Below, in pieces: positions 1 to 8,800 of a stretch of 11,419 nucleotides of DNA. The notes beneath the pieces were generated by a model, which saw only the letters and a program-made list of their open reading frames with translations, had not been told where the DNA came from and did no database searches. The position numbers and the translations under genes were made by a program. Each line of letters starts with the position of its first letter. Position 1 is the first letter of the stretch. Source of the stretch: Ectocarpus siliculosus (Eukaryota > Sar > Phaeophyceae > Ectocarpales > Ectocarpaceae); assembly GCA_000310025.1 (NCBI GenBank), contig FN648435.1:3939-15357 (forward strand), written 5' to 3'.

Positions 1-36
1 TCCGGGGGGTGTGGGTCTTTTTGCGGGCGGGTTCTC

Positions 37-61
37 GGGGGGGGGGGGGGGAGGGGGGGGG
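37..61 (+). repeat. Poly-G tract
   Basis: A run of 15 G's, one A, then 9 more G's. It lies in an intron of the minus-strand gene, so its transcript carries poly-C. It is likely to be length-variable and error-prone in sequencing. Confidence 0.9.
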
Positions 62-94
62 CGACTGCCATGGTCGCAACACGCTGCGTCGAGT

Positions 95-96
<2 letters not shown>

Positions 97-176
<80 letters not shown>

Positions 177-180
177 TTCT
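97..180 (+). repeat. (CT)n microsatellite
   Basis: About 80 bases of CT dinucleotides with two short TT interruptions near 157 and 178. In the minus-strand transcript it is a purine GA tract beginning about 55 bases downstream of the exon 4 donor. Long polypurine-polypyrimidine tracts can form triplex DNA; here that is only a possibility. Confidence 0.95.
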
Positions 181-234
181 GTGTGTCGGTCTCTGTCTCC
201 CACCCCCGCTCTCTCTCGTCTTGCTGATGCTTAC

Positions 235-364
235 TCGAGGCATCTCCAAGAGCACGAGCTCGCCCTCCGCCTGCCCGAAGATGGGCTTGTGCACCCTCGC
301 CGTAAGCACCACCTTCTTTCCCCCCGGGAGGACAACCCACACCGCCTTGTGGTAGAACCAGCCC
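235..364 (-). CDS. Exon 4 of the minus-strand gene (residues 639-682), last one visible
   Basis: The exon is 130 bases. One base completes the Arg codon left by exon 3, and 43 codons follow: GWFYHKAVW, VVLPGGKKVVLTARV, HKPIFGQAEGELVLLEMPR. A strong donor (GTAAGC) follows in phase 0. The Arg codon, the phase and the protein sense (NPKR/GWFYH) all agree with exon 3. The acceptor is unusual: eight A's before AG instead of a pyrimidine tract. The gene continues beyond the left edge. Confidence 0.65.
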
Positions 365-3300
365 CTTTTTTTTGGTTGATTGGTTGTTTGGTGGCGATTG
401 GACAGGCACGCGAGGGCGTCGCGCGAGCGACGGGGGCGAGCAGGGACCAGGGAAGAGCGCACGGTGAGAGACAGATAAATGGGGGGTTGTTTAGGGGCGG
501 CGGTTTTACCCGGCGGTGGGAGCGTGAAAGCAGTTGCATATATTTCGACGCGGGCGCGGTCAAGGAGGCAGCGACCAGGGAAAGGGGCATTGAGGTGACA
601 CAATCACGCCTGAGCGTCGTAACCCGACTAGTCTTCTAATCGCAATAAAGGGAGGGCAAATACTTGCGACATAGGAAATGAGAGCGGTAACACCTACGAC
701 CGCATCAGGCGACGGTGGACGAGGCCGTGAGCGCGCGATTTCACCAAGAACTGCCAGGGCAATCGATGAGGGTGCTGACGAGAAAAAACAGTAGGTCAAA
801 CAAGCTGACACGATGACCATTGCGACACAGTCGGTTTGGCGGTGGACATACTACAACCGCATATTGAGTTTTTTTGTGTAGCTTTTAGGCTACCCCGGCT
901 TCCTGCTCGCCTTCAAGAATCAACCCACGAATAAACCAATGCCGCACGACATAACCAGCAGTGCACTCAGCCCCAACCGTACCACCCTTCCCCTTCTACC
1001 TCACACCCCTTACGCGTAGCCAGGACACGTGCCCCGCCTCACCTCTTCGGGTTCGTCAGTCGCACAATCCTATCCTCCGGGGGGATGCTACCCGCAGCAG
1101 CAGCGGCACCTGCCCCGGCCTTGCCTTCCGCTCGAGACTCCCCGCCACGAGCAGCGCCATCGACCCCCAAGCCGGCGGCGGCGGTGGCACGCCGTTCCTC
1201 CGCGGCCGCGGGGACGACGAGGTACACCCCCCCGTCCGCCTTACCGGGCACCAGGAACCCGTCGGCGATGAGCACCGCATCCCCGTCCTCGGGCGGCAAC
1301 GGGCCGTCCCACCCCGGCAACGTCGGCGGCGGCGGCGGCGACTGCGTCGAAGCAGACGTGCCGGCGGCGTTGCGTCCGTCTTGCAGCAGCGAGGGCTCCG
1401 CCGTGTTCGGGGGCGCCTGCGGCGCCCCTCCTGCTCCCGCTCCCGTCACCGGCAGCGGTAGCGCCGCCGCCTCCGTTTCTCGCCTCAGGCGGGGAGGGCG
1501 GTCGCCGTCGCTAAACTTGTCGCTCTCGAGGCGAAGGAGGCTGAACTGCTGGCTCTCGAAGCGCAGGGGCTGCTGAACGTGGGCGCCGCCTCCCGCGCTC
1601 CCGTTCGTTTCGCCGCTGCCGGCAAGGCTGTCTCCTCCGCCTTCTTTCGCCCTCGATGCTGAGATATCCTGCCGTTGCTTGTTGCTGCTGCTGCTGCTGC
1701 TGCTGCTGCCGTTTCGTGTCGCCAGGTACTTTAACTCTGCTTCTCTGCCCTGCGTCAACCGGACAAAAGCTTCGGCGGGTACCTGGTGGAGATAGCAGCA
1801 GAGCAGCACGATGATGCGGAAAGGAGGAAACAAAGAAGGGGCGCTTCAAAACGCTTCGACGACGACATTAAACAACAACCCCACAACTCGGCAGGAAAAC
1901 GAACTGCGACAATAAAGACACTACTTTAACTGCTATAGCACATCCTCTTTGACTGAGGATATATCTAGTATTTCTGCGATTTATATTTCCAAAAGAGAAA
2001 TCGAACCCTTCCCTCAACGGACAAAGGCCCACCCCCACCGGTTGCTCGACCAGCAGTGACCGACCGTACGAGGCTCCACGAAAAAAACAGCCCGCATCAC
2101 CAACCTGGTTAACCTCGTTCGGCCAAAGCAGGGGCCCCGCCCACGTCCCCGTGAGTCTCGGTTGCATGCGACGCGACAACACCCCCCCCCCAACCGCCGC
2201 CGCTGCCGCTGCAGCGCTCCGGCTAACTGCTCCCTCCAGTCTCGCAAAAATGCGGGGCAATTGCGGCGGCGGGTCGAGGTCCACTCGTGACACAGCTCCG
2301 CCGCGGGTGAAGCCGAACTGGGACACGAGGAGGGTATCAGACCTACCGTTTCGACCCTCCTGTACCTAGGGCGTTGGTTGGACACACCCAGTCGAACGAC
2401 GTCAGGGGGGGGGGGGGGGGGGTACTCAGGGTTTTGCGGGCCTTAACTGGTAGACCATTAAAAACGCGTCCTCGAGAGGACGGAGCGTTGTTCCCATAGC
2501 GCTGATCACCAATGGCCAATCGTTATGGGGGAGGGGGCAGAGTGCGGACAGAATGGGCTCAACAACCGACACTGGGAGGGGGAAGCGGGTGCATCCTCAT
2601 CCTCAACACACCGGAATGTCGCAGGTGCAATGCTGGCGGTTCGTCCAACGTATGGGTTTCCTTGTTGACAGTCGCCGCTTTTTTTATTTGTCATGCTTTT
2701 TCGTTGGCGAGTTCGAGTACGGGCCTGTACAGGGAGTCTTAACTAGATATTCCAAGGCGGGCGAAAGCCGGGGAAAACTTCACCGAAGCACCAACCGGCC
2801 AGTCGCAGTGCGGTCACGAGAGCGAAGCAGCCACTGGGTGGGTGTAAGGGATCGTCGCAAACGTGCACCGCGGCATGCATGTTGTGATTCGACGATGTGT
2901 CTGCCGTCTCTCAACAAAAAACAAAGAAACGCAAAAAAGAACACGTGCATGGTGTGCAACACGGGAACACACCTGCAGGTAGGCAGGCTTATCGATGTTC
3001 ATCTCGCCAACCAGGCGAATAGCGTCTCCGCGACGCCGACTAACCAAACCACCTCCGTCCGTACCCCCGCTTTCCCCCGAAGCTGCTGCTGCTTCGTCCA
3101 TTTGCTGCGCCCCTCCCCCACTGCTGCTGCTACTGCTACTCCCTCTGCGCGTATCTCTCGCTCCTTCGCCGGCACCGTCACCCCCCTCTTCTCGCCCAAA
3201 CCCTCCCCCATCCATCGCTGCGGCCGAAACATTCGCGAGCCGCAAACTCCTACTCGTACTGCTGCTGCTGCTGCGGCGGCTGCTGGCGGCCGCTACTTCA

Positions 3301-4688
3301 TCGTCCATCCGGCCTACGCCGGCGGCGGCGGTGTACTTTTTCCCTCGATAGGAACGGGATTGCTTGCCGTCGACAAAGACTATGGATCTCCGCTCCACGC
3401 GCGGGAACAGCTGAATGTTGCAGGGGAGAGTCGTCGCCTAACAGGGGGGGGGGGGGGGCCGTCGTTGATTAGCATCTGCTGTTTTTCATGTCGGGGTTGG
3501 ATGCATGCCGACAGCACCCGTATGGCATGCCGATTACCGCATCGTAGGTATGTAGGTGTATTGAGTCACGAGTCTCTGATGGCAGGAGCTCTGTCCGCGC
3601 ATTAACTACCACATACTTCATGCCTCGTCAGAAGGTATTTCTCTTGAGAAGGTTTTAGAAGGTGTTTCGGACAGACAGTTGTGGTCCATGGTCGCTCGCA
3701 CAGCAGCAGGGTGAGTGGAAATGTTCGTTGTTGACTTCTTCAGGAAAACATGCATTCGTCTCTCCAATCCGGAATTGGGAACTGAGCCCGCAGGGTGCCC
3801 ATGGGCACATCCTGCTGCTTGTTCCTTCCTACGTAGAATAAGTAGCAGTTCTACTGCTGTAGTTATCCCTACTGCTGCACTAACAACGTACAGTACATGC
3901 CAATTCATCTGCACATTGTAACTCAGTCAGTCCAAAAAAAACTCTCTCACCTGGTGCAAATCGGCGAACTCGAAGGGCACGTCCTCGCCTGGATCCTCAA
4001 GCCAGGTTGATTCGAGCTCCCTCCGCCGCCGGCGGGATGCGGCGGTCAAGGACAAATCCTCTTCCTCCGGCCGCCGCCACGGCCGCCGCCTCCGCCGCTG
4101 TGCCGGCCGAGCAACGCGGTCATCGATATGACCTTCCACGTCGTCGCCATCTCGACTACTAGAATCAAGTTGGAGCGATGAACCTGACGTGCGAACGGGA
4201 GAAGAACATGCGCCTCTCTCGACGGCAGAGCAGCTCAGCAGCGGTTCTGGCCTCATCGGACCGCATCGTCGACTGGGCCGCCGCAGTTGGCTGCCGCCGC
4301 TGCTCCTGCTGCTGCTTGAAAGTGTTGTTCCTGCAGAGCTCATCGGAAGCGGCAAGTATTCACACCGTCGCCTCCGCCTGCTGCTATCAGACCGCCCTCT
4401 CAAGGACATGTCACCGTGCTGCAGCAAGGCAAACGCGCCTCGGCACTGCTGCTGCCTGCCTCCTAAGCCTGTTTCCGGAGCGGAACCGCCGCCGCCGCCG
4501 CAGCTGCTCCTGCTGGCTTCGCCAGCGTCAGGTCTTCCTGTCAGCAGAGCTCCGATAGCAGCCAGCGCGGCTGTGGTACTCGGTAACCTTCTCTTCCTCC
4601 TCCTGCCGCTGAACCCTATCGACAAGCCGCAGCTCGTACAGCCACCGCCGCTTTCTCGGCAGCTCGATGCCGTCCTACTTGATGCCAT
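235..4688 (-). CDS. Multi-exon gene of unknown function, possible beta-propeller-like protein; C-terminus beyond left edge
   Basis: Spliced model of four exons on the minus strand: 4688-3951, 3410-2973, 1782-1043 and 364-235. All junctions are GT..AG and the phases agree (0, 0, 2), giving 682 codons with no stop. Residues 1-246 (exon 1) are Ser/Arg/Cys-rich and poorly ordered. Exon 2 has Ser and Gly runs and then NIDKPAYLQ. Exon 3 carries FVRLTQGREAELKYLATRNG, then LRFESQQFSLLRLESDKF, and near residues 559-585 GDAVLIADGFLVPGK followed by DGGVYLVV. Exon 4 starts with GWFYHKAVW and continues KKVVLTARVHKPIFGQAEG and ELVLLEMPR. Alternating short hydrophobic strands and turns suggest a beta-propeller. 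From memory this pattern resembles uncharacterised FG-GAP/VCBS-type eukaryotic proteins, but no calcium-binding DxDGDG loop is visible. The ATG at 4688 has A at -3 and G at +4. The exon structure is fairly secure; the fold is inferred and the function is unknown. Confidence 0.6.
365..1042 (-). other. Intron 3 of the minus-strand gene
   Basis: 678 bases between a GTGAGG donor (1042-1041) and an AAAG acceptor (ending 365). Open frames inside it (for example minus 590-231) have no domain sense and partly overlap exon 4 in the wrong frame. No other feature seen. Confidence 0.6.
1043..1782 (-). CDS. Exon 3 of the minus-strand gene (residues 393-639)
   Basis: It starts after a CTATCTCCACCAG acceptor with VPAEAFVRLTQGREAELKYL. 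A run of eight serines follows (AGC repeat, seen as CTG on the plus strand around 1684-1709). Then come the ordered LRFESQQFSLLRLESDKF, a proline run near PPPPPTLPGWDGPLPPEDGD, and VLIADGFLVPGK with DGGVYLVV. An Ala/Gly-rich insert separates this from DRIVRLTNPKR. The donor GTGAGG at 1042-1041 leaves phase 2 (AG of an Arg codon); reading through it meets a TGA at once. Confidence 0.7.
1783..2972 (-). other. Intron 2 of the minus-strand gene
   Basis: 1190 bases between a GTGTGT donor (2972-2971) and a CACCAG acceptor (ending 1783). It contains a G18 tract at 2405-2422. The open frames of 60 to 150 codons on either strand have no recognisable domains or supporting splice pattern. Confidence 0.6.
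2405..2422 (+). repeat. Poly-G tract (G18)
   Basis: An uninterrupted run of 18 G's inside intron 2 of the minus-strand gene, read as poly-C in that transcript. Confidence 0.95.
2973..3410 (-). CDS. Exon 2 of the minus-strand gene (residues 247-392)
   Basis: It begins after a pyrimidine-containing acceptor (ends CAACATTCAG) with LFPRVERRSIVFVDGK and YRGKKYTA, which look like ordered protein. A low-complexity middle follows with Ser, Gly, Ala and Glu runs. It ends RLVGEMNIDKPAYLQ at a GTGTGT donor. Length is 438 bases (146 codons), phase 0 at both ends. The C-terminal piece reads smoothly into exon 3 (PAYLQ/VPAEAFVRL), which supports the junction. Confidence 0.6.
3411..3950 (-). other. Intron 1 of the minus-strand gene
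   Basis: 540 bases between GTGAGAGAG (3950 downward) and the CATTCAG acceptor ending at 3411. A G15 run at 3444-3458 reads as C15 on the transcript about 35 bases before the acceptor and may serve as part of its pyrimidine tract. Near 3835-3880 there are short imperfect repeats of TACTGCTG. No other gene seen. Confidence 0.55.
3951..4688 (-). CDS. Exon 1 of the minus-strand gene (residues 1-246)
   Basis: The open frame runs from the ATG at 4688-4686 to a GTGAGAGAG donor, with the exon ending ...FEFADLHQ in phase 0. Near residues 29-34 there is a basic RRRKRR cluster, followed by a short hydrophobic stretch (about 38-50, TAALAAIGALL) that could be a weak signal anchor or signal peptide. The remainder is Ser-, Gly- and Arg-rich with CAG/CGG-type codon runs and no recognisable domain. 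The frame stays open upstream to about 4890 without another ATG, so a start further upstream would need an extra exon. This is the least certain exon of the gene; it is supported mainly by the good donor, the matching phase and the ATG context. Confidence 0.5.
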
Positions 4689-5169
4689 CCTACATGCAAG
4701 TGAGGTGGGTTGCCGCTGCTGCTGCTGCTGACGACGACGGGAGACAGAGCGGTGCCTCACTGCAATGATGCACGGCAAGTGCACGGCAGCGTGGTAGTAG
4801 CAGTGACGCCAGCAGAGTGGAGCGCGGCCAATCACACCACGCCCACGTACCACTGATGTCGACCTCTGTCTCGTCCTTGGTGTCCAACCTACTCACGCCG
4901 CTACACACACACACACACGCACAACAAGGAGGCAGCAGCACGGCAGTGGTGGTCACCTTGACCTTGAACCGAACCTCATGTGCAGAGGCCCCGCGATTGT
5001 ACGAACGGAACCGGGGTACAGCAGTCCTGGATGCTTCCTGCATGACGCGGAGCCTCGGATCCGAGAAAAATGAACAGCACTGCGGATGCTCACACTGCAC
5101 TGTACACCAAACACCACCGACCACTGCATATTGTAAGGTGCACCACTCAAGAGCACTCAAGAGCGCCCC
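4689..5169. promoter_or_regulatory. Intergenic region between divergent genes, likely shared promoter
   Basis: 481 bases separate the proposed start codons of the minus-strand gene (4688) and the plus-strand WD40 gene (5170). This must hold both 5' untranslated regions and both promoters if the starts are right. I see no clear TATA box. There is a CA repeat near 4903-4920 and a direct repeat of CACTCAAGAGC ending just before the plus-strand start. The promoter role is inferred from geometry alone. Confidence 0.4.
4690..4695 (-). promoter_or_regulatory. Minimal start-stop upstream ORF (ATG TAG)
   Basis: On the minus strand ATG (4695-4693) is followed directly by TAG (4692-4690), then one G, then the proposed main ATG (4688). 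If transcribed, this start-stop element sits immediately before the main start and could influence initiation. It depends on transcription starting upstream of 4695. Confidence 0.35.
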
Positions 5170-5826
5170 ATGGACAATCCCCTGGCTGGAGGCGATCGGG
5201 CCGAGGGGGCTGCCGGGCATGAAGGCGGAAGGAACAATCTCTCGGCAAGTTGTACCTCCACTTCCGCAGGAGACAATGCGGCATCATCGCCGACGGCCAG
5301 GCCGCCCCCGACAGCGCCACAGCCCCCGGTAGCTGGCGCCGGCGTTGCTGCCGCCGGCAGCAGCGTTGACGCTAGTCGCCCCCCGTCCTCTCCTGGGCAG
5401 GCGCTGCGTTCTCTTCCTGCTGGCTCCACCAGGCTGTTGCTGCCTATTGGCCCGCAGCGGCAGCAACGTCAACATGCCCGGCGCAGCGACGAGACCACGA
5501 CGGCCGCTCCCGCTGCTGCTGGCGCTTCGAAGAAACGCCCGTCAAGACCTGCAGCACGCCTGCGCCGCCTGCCCCCCCCTCCCCCATGCTCCTCGATACA
5601 CACCCTGTTGCGAGAGCGCCAGCGACGCGGCGCAGGTAGGTTCCTGACGAGGGAAGGCCGTCGGAGCGTGTGCCCGCTCCACTATGCGTACGGCGGCAAC
5701 CCTAACACCTTGCGCCGGCTGGAGCTGTCGGGAGAGCTCCGCGGGCACGACGGCTGCGTGAACACCGTGTCCTGCTCCCCCGATGGGAAGTACTGGATCA
5801 GCGGCAGCGACGACCTGAAGCTCATG
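5170..5826 (+). CDS. DCAF8: Exon 1 of the DCAF8-like gene (residues 1-219)
   Basis: The ATG at 5170 has G at +4 and follows an in-frame TAA at 5134-5136, so it is the first start in this frame unless an upstream exon exists. Residues 1-150 are Pro/Ala/Arg/Gln-rich low complexity. Residues 150-185 (IHTLLRERQRRG to LRRLEL) match the helix that precedes the propeller in DCAF8 proteins. Residues 188-219 form WD repeat 1. It ends at a GTATGAG donor; KLM joins IWD in exon 2. Confidence 0.8.
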
Positions 5827-8800
5827 GTATGAGTGCGCGTGCGTGTGTGATGAATTGTATTTGGTCGATTGGCAGCGCGGCGGCGGCCGCCGCACTTGTT
5901 CACATGGAACACCCAAGGGCACACGCAACATTGAGGTCGAGGTCGAGGCTCCATGTCCGAAACTCGTTGCCGCTACTGCTGTGTCAGGCAAAGGTTTGTA
6001 GAAGGAGTTTCATGTAGCTGTGTTTCTTAGCTAAACCTGCCATACTCGTACAACTTCGTGAAAAATTGAGCCTCTACTGCCGTACTTCTGGATGAGTGTT
6101 TCATGTCTGCGGGCCCTTTCTCTACAACGCACACGTGTACTGCTGTCGCTGCTGGTGTTGGTGCTCGCGTGCCTGGTTGTATGCGTATGTAACGCACATG
6201 CCAGGTATGTTTTAGGAACTCAACAAGAGGAACGAGGCCGAGATGCCACATTTTGGAGAATGGCGTCCATTGCCCCTGGGGTAGGCCACGGAGCCGTCGC
6301 ACTTGGTTGGTTGTGTATCGCACCTCCGACCCTCTTCTCCGCATCGTTCCAACCACAAAACCCACTCCAACCCCCTTCTCCACTCAGCGATCTGCATTTA
6401 CTAATGAATGGCGATCGATGTTGACCGGGAACACCCCCCCACACACACAGATCTGGGACTGCGAGAGCCACAAGCGCAAGACCAGCTTCCACAGCAGGCA
6501 CCAAAACAACGTCTTCCAGGCACGCTTCCTCCCCTACACAGACAACGAAAAGGTACAGATACATAGTTGTCCTGCTGTACCCTATTTGATGCTCAGCGGC
6601 CAACGGGTTTGGTAGGCTGCATGCAGTCTAGAGGGCTTGTTTTTGTGGCGGCGACGGCGCGAGCAGAAAAAGTAGCTGGAACTGGAGTAACTGGAGTCGG
6701 TCCTTCCCTGGGTGTGATTGTGGCGCACCCGCGGAAAATGCCGAAAACCTAGAGGACGAACGTAAAGCTTGCGATAGAGCCGAGGGAGGTATAGGGCGAA
6801 TGAAAAAAGCTACGTGGTGACCGAGCAGAACGTGCAGGGCGACCGAACAAGGTACAGGATGACGGAGCAATGAACAGGTTGACTGACCAAAAGTACCAGG
6901 ACACCTTGAGCAGGGATACAGAGCTACAGCAGTAGGGCGCGAAGGTACAGGGCGACTGAGCAAAGGCACACAACTGGTGCGGCTGATCTGCCATGCCTGA
7001 TGGAGGGATTGCAGCTGTGGTTGCTGTCTTGCTGTCTTACTGTCGTGTTGGACACGCTCCAAGAGGATGAAGCGCTCGGCGCTTGTGGTGCTCACTTTCT
7101 CGTGCATTTGTTGTTGTTGTCGTTGTTGTGCTTGTGCTTGCCGTACGTGGTCGTTGTTCCTGTTGTGGCTGCTGCAAGTTGTCGATGGTTTTTTGTTAGT
7201 GGTGGTGGCGGTGGTGACGTCCTTGGTGTTGGTGTGGTTGTTTTCGAAGCTATGTCGGCGATAAAAGGTCAGCGGGTTTATTTGTCTTTTTTTACTCCTA
7301 CAGGTTGCCGATCGCGCTGCCCAAATACCTGGTGTCGCATTTTTTTTTTTTTTTGCCGTTTCCGAGTAAACTCCACGGCACGGCCGGCGCATTCGTTCAT
7401 CGCGCGTCCTCCTCGCTTTCGCTGATCACACGCGTATCCAAACATTTGCTGCTTGGTTGTGCCTCGTGTCCGGCAGATCGTTTCTTGTGCTGCGGATGGG
7501 CAGGTGAGACTGACGAATCTTTCCCGCAGCACCAGCGAGCTCCTCGGGGAGCATGAGGGGCGGGCTCATCGCCTGGCCATCGAGCCGGGCTCGCCCCACC
7601 GATTCATGACTTGCGGTAAGGTTTGCGCCCGTGGCTGCGTTGGTAACGACGTCTGGTGGGAATAGAGGAAGGTAGATGGCTGTTGAATGATGTGCTGTGC
7701 ACGCTCTTGCCGTTGCGAAGGCTACTATGCGTCAACTCACGAAAAGCTGTACAATGACGAGGGACATGGGAGCTTCCCCGTCATGAAGAACGACAACAAA
7801 CCACAGCTACAACGACATTAATCGGCAACAACAACAACAACAACAACAACAATGATAACGACAGGGGAGGACGGAGTGGTCTTGTCCTTCGACCTGAGGG
7901 CACCCCTCGCCCGCAACATGGGCGCGACCCTGCTCAGGCAGCCCGGGGGGCGGAGCATCAGCGGCATGGCGCTCAATCCGGCGGACCCCAACGTCCTCTT
8001 CGTGTGCGGCGACTCCCCTTACCTGGACATGTTCGACGCCCGCAAGGCGGACGTTCCCGCGGCGAGGTGAGAACAGAATGTTGTACCCAGAGAGTATGGT
8101 TCTTAGTTGTAGTTATTTCTTGCTTGTCGGTGAGAAGAGAATGTTTCCCCCACAGAGTATGGTTCTTCGTAGTTCTTTTGTTGTTGGTCGGTGAGAAGAG
8201 AATGTTTTCCCCGGTATGGTTCTTAGTCATTATTTGTTGTTTGTCTGAGAAGAGAATTATTTCCCCAGAGAGTATGGTTCTGGTAGTTCTCCATTTTGGT
8301 GTTGTCGGTGAGAAGAGAGTGTTTCTCCCAGAGAGTGCTAAGTGGGAGATAGTTCTTGGCTGCTCTTGATATTGTTCTTGGTGTCGGCGAGAAAATAATG
8401 TTTTTCCGACAAGGGTAAATGAGAGTATGGCCCTCGGTAGTTTTTTGTTGTTGTCGGTGAATAGTCGGTCCTGGCGTCGGAAGGCGGGCTGGGTTTTAGC
8501 AGCCGGCGAGGGTAGCCTGTAGGTGCGATGAGGGGCGCACACGCATTAATTTTATGTGTGTGTTACGTTTGGATGTTAAGCCCCAAGTACATATGTGGCC
8601 GAAGCAGAACGGAGACAGAAGTGAGGAGTGTAAAACATTCCGATTTTCCTTGTTTTGTTTACGTTTTTTGGTGTTTCGTGTAGGTTTTTGAGAACGTGTC
8701 TGGTACAACCGAGTCGGGTGTTCTGTGTGTGTTTTTCTTCGCCAGCTTGCTCACTCCATGGCGTTTCGTATATCTTTCGCATTCCCCTTGTTTCCCTGTA

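Larger units (their letters stand above)
1..234 (-). other. Intron of the minus-strand gene, running off the left edge
   Basis: This follows the GTAAGC donor of exon 4. It contains the long CT microsatellite and a G-tract near the edge. Apparent frames through it encode only Ser-Leu repeats and are not genes. No further exon is visible. Confidence 0.6.

Noticed and set aside
11-355. Open frame encoding a long Ser-Leu repeat
   Set aside because: It is simply translation of the CT microsatellite; it overlaps exon 4 in antisense.
1085-1576. 163-codon plus-strand open frame rich in Ala and Ser
   Set aside because: It is antisense to exon 3 of the minus-strand gene, which has better splice sites and ordered protein motifs.
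2553-3605. 350-codon open frame on the plus strand
   Set aside because: It lies antisense to exon 2 of the minus-strand gene and its flanking introns. It has no domain sense and owes its length to GC-rich repeat sequence lacking stops.
4189-4731. 180-codon plus-strand open frame rich in Leu and Pro
   Set aside because: It is the antisense shadow of exon 1 of the minus-strand gene; the Leu/Pro runs mirror the CAG and CGG repeats on the other strand.
6628-7392. 254-codon open frame on the minus strand in intron 2 of the DCAF8-like gene
   Set aside because: It is low complexity (Gln, Thr and Ser runs from GTT/GGT repeats and the 21-base array), with no domain and no splice partner.
8067-8465. 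CRISPR array or coding repeat
   Set aside because: The units vary in length and sequence throughout with no constant repeat/spacer division, and all frames contain stops.
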